NCBI GenBank assembly: GCA_009193035.1
Contig: SWDT01000081.1
Location: 1-64,000, forward strand
Direction: 5' to 3'
Length of the DNA stretch: 64,000 nt
From: Halicephalobus mephisto
Taxonomy: Eukaryota; Nematoda; Chromadorea; Rhabditida; Panagrolaimidae
The stretch's first letter is position 1, and the number at the start of each line of letters is the position of its first letter. The position numbers and the translations under genes were made by a program. Shown here in pieces: positions 1 to 15,200 of this stretch. The notes below the pieces were generated by a model, which saw nothing but the letters and a program-made list of their open reading frames with translations, made no database searches and was not told where the DNA came from.

Positions 1-1082
<1,082 letters not shown>

Positions 1083-2427
1083 TGAAGTGGAGTTGAGAAT
1101 AATGGATAATGGGACTGAAACAGACTTGTGATTACTTTGAGACAGTAGAGTCAGTGGTGTTAGGTGATTTACAAGTGAAAACAATTTTTGTTTAAGATAA
1201 ACAGGTTCTGAGAGTACATGGAAGGTGAACGGTTTCCACATAATGACAATTCCACCTTTCCAATGCGTCTATAAATACACTGATGTTCGGCGGACTTCTC
1301 ATGCTGAGTGTAATGACATGTAACATTCTGGGGTTTTGACTTGGACACATGATCGTCGATTTACAAATTACTTCATAATCAGATCCGTCGACATTTCGGA
1401 ACTTGATTGAAGATGAACTTTATAATACGGGGCTCTGTTCGCTAAAATGCAATCTTGGGTGCTGACTAATGCGCAAATGATTTCCATCAATCATAGACTA
1501 AGATGTCAGGTTTCAACCACAACAAATATGACTCCGATTCTTTTAATAATTTGCCCAACAAAATCGGTTTCTTCCAAGTTTGAGAGCAACATTAATTTTT
1601 GAAGAAGCTAAAATTATGAAAGTGCTCAAAAACATAACCAACTGAGTGCAGAAATCGGTGAAATTTCGTTTTTTGAATGTTTTTGTTGGAATTAACAAAT
1701 TAAAAATCTGCAATTGGAATTGGAGGATTTCGAAATTCGGATTGATGGTTGAAGTCAAAAAGGAGACAACAAACCAACTCTTAAAGTTAATTGTTGTCAT
1801 ATTCAATCTGAAAGTACTAAAAATGAACCTGAAACCGACAACGAAGAAATTTCTGAAATTGACAAACCGAGTGCAGAAAAAAACCAATTTTACTTTGAAT
1901 AAATTCATGATTTGTGTCGTCTTAGTTGGACTTTCGGAATGAATCTGTTGTTGTTCTCAGATGGATACGGGCTTCGACTGTGTATATTAAAAATTTCATG
2001 TTTGTTTTTTTAGTTTTTTTGTGAACTCCTAACATTAGTCCTAGAACACCGACAGACATGGTTGGAAGTTCGTTGAGTACTTCCTCACAAACAACGGATA
2101 TCCCAATTCTATAGATGCTGTCTTTATGGTACAGTATTACGACTTTACCTCTGGACACACTATATGTCACACAAATTACTTTAAGTTTTAAAAACTTTTG
2201 GAAGTTCACATGGAGACAATTCTGTAATTAATGTACAACATGAGCTAACGCCTACCACTAAGTCCTAGAAGAAGCTACAGTAATAGTTCACATGAGGATT
2301 TACAATTGAAAAGTAATTATGCTTCGTAATTACCGATTTTGCAGTAAATTCGATCTAGTCCAAAGCACATCACGAGAGTGGTCAGTACCATAGCAGTGAT
2401 AAAATTCATTATTTTCACAACAATAAT
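1083..2427. other. Intergenic, kinase 5' flank
   Basis: No gene recognised. Open frames on both strands at 1543-1942 lack any family signature and are AT-rich low-complexity. This stretch should hold the promoter of the kinase gene; I see no clear core element. Confidence 0.5.
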
Positions 2428-2959
2428 TGTTGGATCGTGGTTAGTGGTTCCTGATCTGCGTGTAGACGAGAAATATATAAAACAACTTTATAGAGCCGGT
2501 GTAAGGGAATCTGACCTATTCCCTTAATCGACGGTTGTTAACTGGTTGCTTTATTCCAGCAGTCAACAATACAAAATAGTTAAGAACAACTCCTCTCAGC
2601 TTGGTCTCGTTCCCTGTTGTCACTTCTGAAATACTCCACTTCTGAATTCCTCCGCTTCTGAATTCCTCCGCTTCTGAAATCTTCCGCTTCTAAATTCCTC
2701 TGTTTCTGAATTCCTTCGCTTCTACCGGCTCCTTGGCGCGGAAATTGAGTTCCTACATCTTGAGGGTTTTCGTGCTAAGAGTCTTCTCGCTTTCTGCGAC
2801 AGCCAGAGGCACGAGATAAATCACAACTCTACAAAAATTATTGCGCAACCTTAAAATTGCCGCCAATCTGCAATCGTACGTCTTTCGTTGGTCCTCAGGG
2901 TATTTCCCTTCGGGACCAAAGTTATACAAGCTTCCAATCAAATAGTGTCCGATCCAACA
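2428..2959 (+). mobile_element. Solo LTR, BEL/Pao-like
   Basis: A 532-bp unit beginning TGTTGGATCG and ending CGATCCAACA (perfect 10-bp terminal inverted repeat, TG...CA ends), flanked by the identical 5-bp duplication ATAAT at 2423-2427 and 2960-2964. A TATA-like tract (atatataaaac) lies near 2472. TGTTG ends and 5-bp target duplications are typical of BEL/Pao LTRs. No internal gag/pol sequence or second LTR is present, so this is a solo LTR left by LTR-LTR recombination. It sits between the kinase and the glutamate receptor gene. Confidence 0.8.
2623..2723 (+). repeat. 16-bp minisatellite inside the solo LTR
   Basis: About six tandem copies of a 16-bp unit close to CTTCTGAATTCCTCCG, with single-base variants between copies. 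It lies wholly inside the LTR, so it probably belongs to the element. Confidence 0.75.
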
Positions 2960-3279
2960 ATAATATTACTATTTTTTACTTTGTTAGTTATTAAAAACAT
3001 TAAGATATTTTCATTGTTTTGTCAACAGGGATAAAAATATAAAATTATCTAGAGATGGTTGAAATTCTTCGAGAAAGAAGTTCTTCGTCTCTGAGAGGAA
3101 TCAATCGACTGATTTTCCTAAATTCGTCTTTGTTCTGACTTCTACGACGATGAATATCCATGAAAGTCCCTGGACAAGGAGGATTTTCGAATTTCTCGTC
3201 GAATAAAGATGCATGTTGGGGTTCCTGGATTCTGGGAGTTCTGAAAATTTAATTTTTACAAGTTATTGAATTCACAAAA

Positions 3280-6200
3280 TCACCGTTGTTCGATGTTCGT
3301 CGTGGCTAAGGTATCCAGTCTCGTCGCGGTCAATTGGGGTCGATGAGGTAAAAGTTTTTCTTCTTTTCTAGTTCGCCGTAAATGCCACCAATTGAAGAGT
3401 TTTCCCAAAAAAGTCAAATCTAATCTGACAGATTGCTGGTTTGATTCAACACAGTATTCCCCGATGGACATCAGAAGGGAGATTATTAGTCCTGTCAGTA
3501 AGACATAGAAAATTCCAAGAACTCGATCGAGTACCTTGTGGGGGTCCTGGGATTGAGGACAACTCAAGTGTTCTGAAAACAACAAATTTTAGTAACTTGG
3601 ATTCTTTAATTTTTTAAAATTTTATGGAGACTTTTAGAAGCTTCTAGAATTCTACAGAAATTGTTAGAATCTTTTGGAATTTTGCGAAAAATCCTAGAAC
3701 CTTTCAGAATCCCATAGAGACTTTTGAAAGTTTCTAGAATCCTACAGAAAATTTTAGAACCTTTCAGAATCATATGAAGAATTTTAGAGATTTCTAGAAT
3801 CCTACAGAAAGTTTTAGAATCCCATAAACTTTTAGAAGTTTCTAGAATCCTACAGAAAGTTTTAGAACCTTTCAGAATCTTATGAAGAATTTTAGGGATT
3901 TCTAGAATCCTACAGAAAATCCTAGAACCTTTCAGAATCCCATAAACTTTTAGAAGTTTCTAGAATCCTACAGAAAATTTTAGAACCTTTCAGAATCTTA
4001 TGAAGAATTTTAGAGATTTCTAGAATCCTACAGAAAATCCTAGAACCTTTCAGAATCCCATAAACTTTTAGAAATTTCTAGAATCCTACAGAAAATTTTA
4101 GAACTTTTCAGAATCTATGGGTTTTATTACGGTATTGTAAGTTTTTGTCCAATTCTGACTCTAAAATTGGAATATAAGTGCTTGGGAGAGGAACTTTTGG
4201 AACAAACACGTCACATCTGGTCCTGGGGAGGATTTACCTTGACTACTCTTCCACCATTTGTTTTTCAAAGCTTCTAAGATTGTTCTTTCTTGTAATTGCA
4301 AGACCGTTTTAGAAAGGATGTCCCTCAAGGGAGATCCCTTAGGCAAGGCTACACCGTATCCTTTGGAATCCAATAATCCTCCGATTGTCTGGAGACTGCA
4401 GTCCTTGGTCATATAGTACTCCAACATGGAGGACTCCATCATGTAAGCGTAGTTCCCCGCCTTGACTCTCGCTATGGCTTCTTTGGAGCTATTCACAAAT
4501 GCCGTAGGGGATTGACCTTCCATCATGGACCACATTCTCTCGTAAATCGGAATCTGACTGTCTCTGAAGAACGCCATAGTAGACCCATTTTTAAGAGTCC
4601 CAAATTTTATCTTTTGTTGATTAACAAGGTCACCGGCGGATTCTATGGGGGTACTCATCCTCTCCGCCGTCAGGAAAGCAGCCAATTGAGCAGTATAAGA
4701 CGAAAAAATAATCAAAGTGAAAAGCCACCAAATGATCGCCACCGTCCGAGTAGCTGCGGCCCTGGGAATGACGTCACTTCCCTAAAAATTTCGATTAAAA
4801 AAATCAAAAGCTTCTTAATCAAAATATTTTTAACAAAGGTCAAATGGGATAAAAAAGCGAAATTACAAAGAGGATAGAGAATCTATAGATAAAAGATTCT
4901 TTAAAAAGTTTAGAAGATAAAGTAGTTTTTATATCTTTTTCGACAAGATACCTTAGGTAGTCCCGACTCTTGACTCTCAATTCTGAGGATAATTTTCATC
5001 TATAGAATAAAGTAGTTTTTACATTTTGAATATCTTCTTCGATAGAATGTCTTGAGGTTCCTGATCCTTAACTCTCAATCTCAAGTAAGATTTTCATCCA
5101 TAGAATAAAACAGTTTTTACATTTTGAATATCTCCTTCGACAGAGTGTTTTGAGGTTTTTGATCCTTAACTCTCAACCCTAAGGACAATTTTCACCCATA
5201 GAATAAAACAGTTTTTACTTTTTGAATATCTTTTTCGACAAGATATCTTTGGAATCTCGATCCTCAATCTTCAACCTTAAGGTGAACTATCGAAGAAGGT
5301 TTTCAAAACATAAAAATCGTTTTCATAATTTTTTTCAAAAATAAACTTCCTATTTTTGGTTTTTAAATTTTTGACTCTTTTAATTTCTGGATTTGAAACT
5401 CACCTGATGCATGAGTGATCCCGTTGCGAACCATAGTGAATTTAATAAATCAAATTGATTCTTATGATTGTCCATGGATTTATCTCTTTTGTCGATCTGA
5501 TCCACTTCGAACCACTCATATGGACTGAACTTTGCCAAAATACACATGGCAGAACCAACGGCAAAGTAGCTGAAGGCCAAAGCGATCCAGACAGTGACCG
5601 ATAAAGGTTCCATGAAGCTGAACAAGTTCGAAGATGACTTCACAGAGTCTTCCGCGTTCGTCCCTATCAATATCGCTATCCCGAGGTGCATGAACGGAAG
5701 AGTAAAGTCTGAAAACATCGAAATTAATGGTGAATCTATAAAAAACCGAAAAAAATCACTTTCTATTTTAAAATATATGTTGCAAAATATTCAAAAATCT
5801 AGTCGTCAACAAAGATTCACTGATTGGTCCACATTATTCATCCTCATTCAACAATTAATCAAAGAATGCCAAAAAAGTTTATTTGTAAAATGTTGATAGA
5901 TTCACAAGAAGCCTTAAGGATTCAGATATAATGGGACTTTTTTAAATATATTTTCGATAAAGAGCGCTGCTAGCCACAAAGAAGGTTACGGTTTCAAATC
6001 CGTGAACGTCCCGCGTCTCGTCCAACCCAGGTGTTACCACATATGGAAGACAATGGGTACACATGAAAATGTGGAGGTAAAGGCAGTTCTAACCTTATAG
6101 AACCTGTGTCCAGGGCTAGCAACCCGCACACAGAAGGGGAACTGGGAAATATGCTAAGAACGTCTCTAGAGCAATAGCTCAAAGGAGAACAATGCGGAGC

Positions 6201-9200
6201 ATCGGCGATCAGGCCACTCTGATCCGTCCCCGCACTCACGACTGATAATCACCCGGGAGTTGAAAACGGGGGTCCTTTAATCCTTTTTTTTTAATCCTCG
6301 ATAAGCGCGATCCCTATGTGAAAACAGCATTTCTTCCATCCCTTCGGATTACATTTAAGAATGTTCCACTGTACAGTAGTACTGCCCCGATGTACCGGAT
6401 ACAGTATATTTAATACATCGGTACATCAGAGTTATTTTAAAATATCTTTTTTGTAAAGGAGATTTTAAATAAAAACATATTTGAAAATCGCACAACATAA
6501 GTGTAAATTAAAATGAAAAAATGAAGTAACTCACCTACGACCCTGACTCTACTGTAGGTGATCGTGACGGCGGAAACTGAAAGATCTGCTTCGTGTCGTT
6601 GAAGAACCCCGATGATCCCGTTCCATTGGCCACTGTCATCTGTAACACCGTAAGCTCCGTCTTCAACTTCGGAGATTTCAAAAGTGAAATTCAGAATCTT
6701 GGACATTTCAATGAGTAAATCGATACAGAATCCATCGTATCCGATTCCGTCATTGACTCTCATCACGAAGGGTTCCTCGAGGTACACTACTACTTTCAAC
6801 TTTTGTCCAGACAAATCCGCTCCAGTGGAATTGACTTTGAATTTCCAAGTATTACTGTAAGCAGGTTCGAAATGCCATTTGTTGACGGATTCATCGAAAG
6901 TCCCTAACTGAAATTTTAATTTTTAAAACAAAATCGATTTTTTTATTTTTACGGGACTCCAACGATGAATGTTTATCATCTGCCCACTCCCTTTTTTGAG
7001 AAGGTTTTTCTGGTGTTTCGATCAAAACATGAGGAAATTAATTAGGTATCATTATCGTCAACATCTTGTTAGTGAAAAAATTAAAACCAAATTTCGAAGA
7101 TGAATTTTCAAGAGGTTACACAAAAAACGCAACTTTTGATCCAGTAATAATTATTAAATACGACAAAATCGTCCAATTTTTCACAAACATCTGTCATTTG
7201 TGATGGAAATTATAATAATAACGATTTCCATTTGTTATTGAATTAAAGTTTACGCTTTTTATGTAGGTATTCAAGATATCCGTTCTCCAAGGACGTATTA
7301 GTTTTTATATTGTTTTGGATTCACCGGTTCCAAACTGACTGATTATAGTGGAAAATTGTTCTTTTCAGTGACTGTTCTTTGGTTTTTACAGTAACTTTTA
7401 ATTTATAATTTTTGTAAAAAAACAATTGCTGGATTCTGGAAAGATTCTGGGAGAAAAGTGAACTCCATCTAAGAATCGTGTTTATAGACAGCACATAGGT
7501 AAACCACAGCGAATACAGTATATGTAAGTAGGGGAGTGGATCAGATCACTTAGGATTTTAAGGTCTCATTTTGTATTCTACCACAGACTGCTAAGTATTC
7601 AGAATATCCATTCTCCGGGGGTGTATTAACTTTTATGTTGTCTTGGATTCATCAGTCAAAATATATTCCTATATTCCACTTTACTCTCTTCTACTTTAAA
7701 TCCCTCTATGTTCATCCACTTCCCTCTTTCGTAATCCTCAATTGTAGTCCTTCACTGTCTGAAGGCCAAGCCTATAGCCACGGAAAACCGATTACACAAC
7801 ATTGTTGATTTCTGACCAGTTCTGCAAAAATTTCCCCACGAATGATCTACTTTGTTTCTCCTACAGTCACAGAAAACACGTCTTTTCTGATTTTATTTGC
7901 AAAGTCATTCGGTCAAAAACTGGACTCATAAAGCCGGAAAATTGAGAGAAACAAGCATGCCACCCAGTTGAAACTTGTTCTGGAGAGATTTTCAAAGGAA
8001 TTATTTAGAAAAATCAGAAAATGTAGGTGGAAAAATGTTTGTGCTTAACAAATAAAGTCACAGAATAGGTACACAAATATAAAATTGAGATCGGTCTTGA
8101 ATTCTTAGGTTTTTAGTCAATAATAATAAAAGACATTCCGTAAATTACAACTCTGGAATTTGGAGTAGGATGACTACAGTTGATAATAAAATTTTAAATT
8201 ATCATATTTTGAACAAAAAAAACTAAAAAAGTTGGACAGTGACTAGTTTCGACGAGAAATTGCTTCTCCCAGTCACTATCCGAGACAATTTCTAGAGCTG
8301 TCAAAAATAACAGCTCCAATAGTGGACTTGGATAGTGACTAGTTCTGCGAAATGCCAGTCACTATTCCCACAACTATTTCTCCATTTGGATAGTAATAAA
8401 CAAAAATAACTTTGGAATATTTCTAGTCACTATCCATCTCGTAACTCTAAGGATAGTGTCTAGATAAAAGAAGAAATCGTCTCTCCCAGTCACTATCCGA
8501 GACAATTTCTAGGGCTGTCGAAAATAACAGCTCCAATAGTGGACTTGGATAGTGACTAGTTCTGCGAAATGCCAGTCACTATTCCCACAACTATTTCTCC
8601 ATTTGGATAGTAATAAACAAAAATAACTTTGGAATATTTCTAGTCACTATCCATCTCGTAACTCTAAGGATAGTGTCTAGATAAAAGAACAAATCGTCTC
8701 TTCCAGTCACTATCCAAGGCAATTTCTACAGCTGTCGAAAATAACAGCTGCAGTAAAAACAATCAATATTAATTGTTTTTGTTATATTTAATCACTATCC
8801 ACCCAGTGTTCATAAAGATGACATCAAAAGAGACTTCACTCTATTTAGTCACTATTCAAAACAATGTGTGGGACTGTCAAAGTAGTTCCAATGGAAAACA
8901 AGAATAATGATTGATTATCAGATTACTCAGTCGTCGTTCGAAAAAACTTCATTTGAATAATGATTATTTCATAATTAATCGCTTTTCCAATTATTTATTT
9001 TTTACAAAAATAGTGTCTAAAATAAATAACAAATTTCCACTTTTAGTCACTATCCGAAAAAGTGAAATTTTCAAAAATAATAATTTTAATAATTAAATTG
9101 GAAAGTAACTATTAATAATAATTAGTTGTTTTTTGAGTCACTATTTATTTTTCACAAAGACAGTATTTGACAAAAGCAAAAAATTCTCACTTTTAGTCAC

Positions 9201-12200
9201 TATCCAAAATAATTATGAAAATGTCAAAAATAACAATTTTAACAAGTAATCTAGACAATAGTTACCTTCAATAATTCATAATTTTTAATCACTAATTTTT
9301 ATCAAAGATGTTCGAAATTGAAATTCTTATATTTGTTTAATATTTTAAAAATATTCATGGAAATATTAAAAGTTAAAATTCTGTTAAGCAATTTGGATAG
9401 TGACTACTTTGGCAGTTGATCATTTTCTTCTATCCTTGATTTTTATAAACATAATGTTCAAAATAAATTTTAAATTGTTACATTTGCTTGATATTTAAAA
9501 TCGTCTACAAAATTATTAATAAAATTTTAATTTTTAAGTAATTTGGATAGTGACTACTTTGGTAGTTGATCATCTTTTTCTCTCTCTGATTTTTATAAAC
9601 AGTATTCAAAATAAATTTTAAATTGTCGAATTCATTTATTATTTAAAATCGTCTACAAAATTGCAAAAAAATTTCAATTTTTAAGTAAGTTGGATAGTGA
9701 CTACTTTGGCACTTGATCATCTTTTTCTCTCTCTGATTTTTATAAACAGTGTTCAAAATAAATTTTAAATTGTCGAATTCATTCATTATTTAAGATCATT
9801 TATAAAATTATTAATAAAATTTCAATTTTTAAGTAATTTGGATAGTGACTACTTTGGTAGCTGATCATCTTTTTCTCTCTCTGATTTTTATAAACAGTGT
9901 TCAAAATAGATTTTAAATTGTCAAATTCATTCATTATTTAAAATCGTCTACAAAATTATTAATAAAATTTTAATTTTTAAGTAATTTGGATAGTGACTAC
10001 TTTGGTAGCTGATCATCTTTTTCTCTCTCTGATTTTTATAAACAGTGTTCAAAATAGATTTTAAATTGTCAAATTCATTCATTATTTAAGATCATCTACA
10101 AAATTACAAAAAAATTTTAATTTTTAAATAATTTGGATAGTGACTACTTTGGTAGTTGATCATCTTTTTCGATCACTAATCTTTGTAAACATAGTGTTCA
10201 AAATAAATTCGAAATTGTCGAATTCATTCATTATTCGACGTAATTCGCTCAATTGTTGATTCCAGATCAAGATCGCGTTTCTTCCAAAATTAACAAAGAG
10301 CAGTTTGTCCGATCTTTTGATCAAAGATAGATGACTTTAGCGTCATTTCCCAAGTAGACCAATTGTTTGTATTCAGCAACAAAGAATGTACAAAAACTGG
10401 GTGATTCGCCAAACTTTCTTCCTAAGGGCCTGGAATACTCCCTTGTTCGCCTAACCGGTTTACTACTTGCGCAACGTTCACTTCCTTTACTTTGACCCCG
10501 CCTTCACAATTCCTAAAAAAAATATAAAAGAAATTCAATTTTTAAATTTTCTAACATTGTTCAAAATGAAGACTATCGTCATTGTTGCCCTTTTTGCTTG
10601 TGCTGTTTTGGCTCAACAAGGAGCTCCACCACCGCCACCATTTTTGGAAGGAGCCCCTCCGGCAACAATCCAGCAATTCGAGCAACTTCTCGCTAGTTCT
10701 GGCGGATTGACTGAAGCCCAGATCGACGCTAAAGTCGATGCTTGGATCCAACAACAAAGTGCTGGCATCAAGGTGAGTTTTGACAAAAATCAAAGGAGGA
10801 AGACAAGTTGGTTAATTTTACAAAAAATCCTGTCAGGACCAATGATACATTTTTTTCGTTTTTAAAAAAATTCACAAATATCAAAATCAAAAAATAAATA
10901 TATTTTCATCATTTAAAAAAAGTAACGATGAGAAAAGTTCTTTTTACAAATTCCAGTTTTGCACATTGCGCGCAACTTTGGAAATTTTTAAATAAAAAAT
11001 AATTTCGAAATTTTATAAAAAAAATTAAAAAATAATCCATTTTTTAAATTTTATAAAAAAATTAGAAAATAATTTATTTTTTAAATTTTATAAAAAAAAT
11101 TAGAAAATTATTTTTTTTTAAATTTTATAAAAAAAATTAGAAAATAATTTATTTTTTAAATTTTATAAAAAAAAATTAGGAAATAATTTATTTTTTTAAT
11201 TTTATAAAAAATTAGAAAATAAGTTATTTTTTAAATTTTATAAGAAATTAGAAAATTATTTTTTTTTAAATTTTATAAAAAATTAGAAAATAATTTATTT
11301 TTTATTTTTTTGGTTTTACACGTTGCAGACAGTATTCAATCAAAAAATTGCGAATTTGATCAAAAATCACTTTTTTAAATAACTTTCAGGCGAAATACGT
11401 CGCCTTCAAGGCCGAAACAAAGCAACAACAAGCCGCTGCTGAAGCCGCTCATCAAGCCGCACTTAGCAGATTTTCTCCAGAAGCCAAGGCTGCAGATGCA
11501 AAACTTTCCGCAATTGCCAACAATCCGTCACTTAGTGCTCAAGCCAAAGGCCAACAAATCGAAGCTATTATGAACAGTCTTCCTGCCAATGTTCGTCAAG
11601 AAATCGAATCAGCTATGCAAGGTTGAAAATAACTAATAAAAAAAATAAAATTTTTTGATTATTTTTGTTTGTATTGATAATTTTCAATATTTGATTAGAA
11701 TGAAGATCAGTCAAAAATTCAAGGTCAAAACGACTTACTTTTCGGAACCGTCCATTAGCCCGGGTTATTCCTGTCAGGGACGTGTTTTCACGTTTGCCCG
11801 AAACGGTAAAAGCGAGTTTTCCTGTCAATGAAGTTTCTAATCTGACCTGAAAACAGATACTAGTTTGAAAATAATTTTTTTCAAAGAAAAAAAAATTATT
11901 ATTCAACGAAAAAATCAGTATCAAAGTCCGTAAAACGGTCGACATCAAAAACAAATAAAAATTTGCAGTTTGCCTGCAACGTTTAAGGAGATTGGTGAAC
12001 ATTTATAAGAATTTCGAAATAAAGTAAAAATTCGCAGGTTGTCTGCAATATTTAAGAAAGTCGATGAGCATTTATAAGAATTTCGAAATAAAATAAAAAT
12101 CTGCAGTTTGCCTGCAATGTTTAAGAAAACCGATGAGCATTTATAAGAATTTCGAAATAAAGTAAAAATCTGCAGCTTGCTCGCAATATTTAAAAAAATA

Positions 12201-15200
12201 GATGAACATTTATAAAGATTTCGAAATAAAGTAAAAATTCGCAGGTTGTCTGCAATATTTAAGAAATCGAAGAAAATTTATAAGAATTTCGAAATAAAGT
12301 GAAAATCTGCAGCTTGCTCGCAATATTTAAGAAAATCAAAGAAAATTTATAAAGATTTCGAAATCAAAGTAAAATCTGCAGCTTGCTTGCAACGTTCGAG
12401 ACAGATTAGCTTATCTAATTGTTGTGAAAAATTTGGTTTTAATGTCGATCAAGGTCTGTGAAGTAATCAATGCCAAAATCAAAGTAAAACTACAAAATTT
12501 GCACGCAACATTGGAGCAAGCCGACCGACACGTTCTCATTACTTTCAAGTTATTCCAATAGCCATACGGTAGTTGTCCCCAGCGGCATTTACTCCAACTG
12601 ATACTGATTTCGGAATTTTTTTTAAACATTTTTTACTTATCTAAGATCTCAAATAAATTCAACTATTAAAAAACCGATAAAACAACGAAGAAATTTTATA
12701 AATCTTACGAAATAAAAGGGAAAAAATGCCGCTGGGGACCAACTACCGTATATCCATTCTAGTGTAAGTCGTATCATTTTATAAACAATATGTAATCTGT
12801 CATATTTGCAAAAAACGAATATCTAATGTAAGTAATGCTCTTAACATCTAAAATGATAGTATTAATTCGATCCAAATGAAATTGTTAAGATAGAAATAGG
12901 AATAATACAGTCGAACTTGGATATAAGATACCCCCTTGGGACAGGGTAAAGCATATGCTATAACAAGAGATATGTTATAGCGAGGGTATCATATTCAAGT
13001 TCTACTGTATAATATTTTATCTTTTTTTATTTAAAATAATTACAAAATACATAGTCTATATACAGTCGAACTTGAATATAAAATACCCCCTTGGGACAGG
13101 GTAAAGCATATGTTATACCAAAGGATATGTTATAGCGAGAGTATCATATCCAAGTTCTACTATATTACCAATCTTTACTTAAATACTAAGACACAGATGA
13201 TAATTCAATCTCTCACCACCCAAAAGCCACTAAAGGTCTCATTCATGCCCTACAGTATCCCACCCTTCCTGATATTCAAGCTATCTCTTTGGGTGCTTTC
13301 TTTCTAGTGTAGTTTTTGTCCCAGCAGAAATTAATCTTTGAAATTCTCAAGAACGCGAACCAACTTTCTGCTGTGTGTAATTGGAACTTTTAACATTCAT
13401 CGTATTTGCTGATTAATAACATTGTTACTTATGATTTAAAAATGAAAAAAAAATTGCCTCACAAAATTTATCATTCAAAAAGAACCTGAAATTGGTGACA
13501 CCAACTGATTTGTCCGAACGTTGCGTGCAAATTTCGTGATTTTTGATTTTGATTACACAAAGCTTGGGAAAAAATTAAGGATGCCTCATGCTGGAATCGA
13601 ACCAGCGACCTTCCGCTTACTAGGCGGACGCTCTGCCACTAAGCCAATGAGGCCTGAGGCGAGTGCCTTAGGTGCCGATTAAAAGCTTATTGTAAAAATG
13701 GTTTTTTTCATATATGAAATTTAAAATTGAGTAACATCTTTAATAAATAATCACTTCTTAATTTTAGTTATTAGGTAGTTGCTTTAAAACATGTGTTTTC
13801 AAACGAACCTGTCTGATAGCTTGATTCAATAATTCTCCGTCGTTCCAAGCGTCGTCAGATTCACAAATCAAAGATTCTGGAACCGGAGTATTCCCATGTT
13901 CATTCAGAGCTTTCAACGCTTCTCCAATGACGGACACAGAATCCATGGTCAAAGCTAAGGAGGATTTCATCACAGGATCGTGCTGGACCAACTGGAATCC
14001 GGTGATGTTGCATTTGTAAATTTTTTTGAGACTTTCGAAAAATTCATCAAGCAAAATCACATCCTAAAAATACAATTACCACATTTACTAATAAATATAA
14101 CTTTGATTTCGTAATGAGTATATTTCGAAATAATTTCCAAAAATTTTAAAAATTAATTTTTATTTTTGAATGTAAAATTAAAATTTAAAAAAATTTCCCG
14201 CCAAAAATCAAAGATATATGATGTTTGAAGTTTAAAAGTGTTTTGTTTTTGGACACTATCCTTGTGCATAATGAGTGGATAGTGACTGGTAGAGGTGCAC
14301 TCTACTTTCGCGGCGGGATTTGATTTCGAAATAACTTATTTAATAAATCTAAATCTAAAAATTTTTTTTACAACTATCATCAAAAAGATCAAAATTAAAA
14401 ACTTAAAAATTATTTTTTTATGAGATTGGAAATTTTAGAATTTTTGAAAATAGTTGTTTATTGACCATAGAGAAGTCGTGTTGGAACATCTACAATCAAA
14501 AATTACAAATTTAAATACTTTTTCTTTTTTATCTTCGCATTTTTGCCACATTGTACAAGGTCTGTTTTTTTACATAAAAAAGTAACTTTTGGTTCAGTAA
14601 CAAATGCAAATCGTCACTATTAAGTTACAGTTTGTCACAAATGTCAAATATTAATAAAAATATGACGATTGTGTTCGTTTTTGTCACATATTGTAATTGT
14701 TACAGGGCCAAAAGTTATGTTTTTTTGTGTACGATATCATATTATACAAAGACAAGGCATTTAGACAAACTAAATACAGTAGAACTTGGATATAAGATAT
14801 CCCGCTATAACATATCTCTTGTTATAGTATACGGTGTAAGTTTGGTTAGTTTGCTTTTAAATTTATCCCTGCTATAATATATCCTTTCTTATAACATACG
14901 CTTTCCCTGATTCCAAGAGGGTATTTTATATCCAAGTTCGACTGTATATAGACTAGGTATTTTGTAATTATTTTAAATTTAAAAAAAGATTAAATATTAT
15001 ACAGTAGAACTTGAATATGATACTCTCGCAATAATATATCCTTTGTTATGAGATTCGCTTTACCTTGTCCCAAGGGGGTATCTTATATCCAAGTTCTACT
15101 GTACTTAGGTTTGTAATTTTAATTATAGATAAGTTTTGACACGACTTCCTTTCTAGCAATCGGCCCGTCGTAAAGGCTGACATCAGGATTGATCCTGATT

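Noticed and set aside
1543..1942. Overlapping open frames of about 100-120 codons on both strands
   Set aside because: AT-rich, Phe/Asn/Lys-dominated translations with no domain, no splice context and overlap on opposite strands.
8911..9096. Sixty-one-codon open frame in the glr intron
   Set aside because: Low-complexity Asn/Phe/Ile translation inside the decayed motif array.
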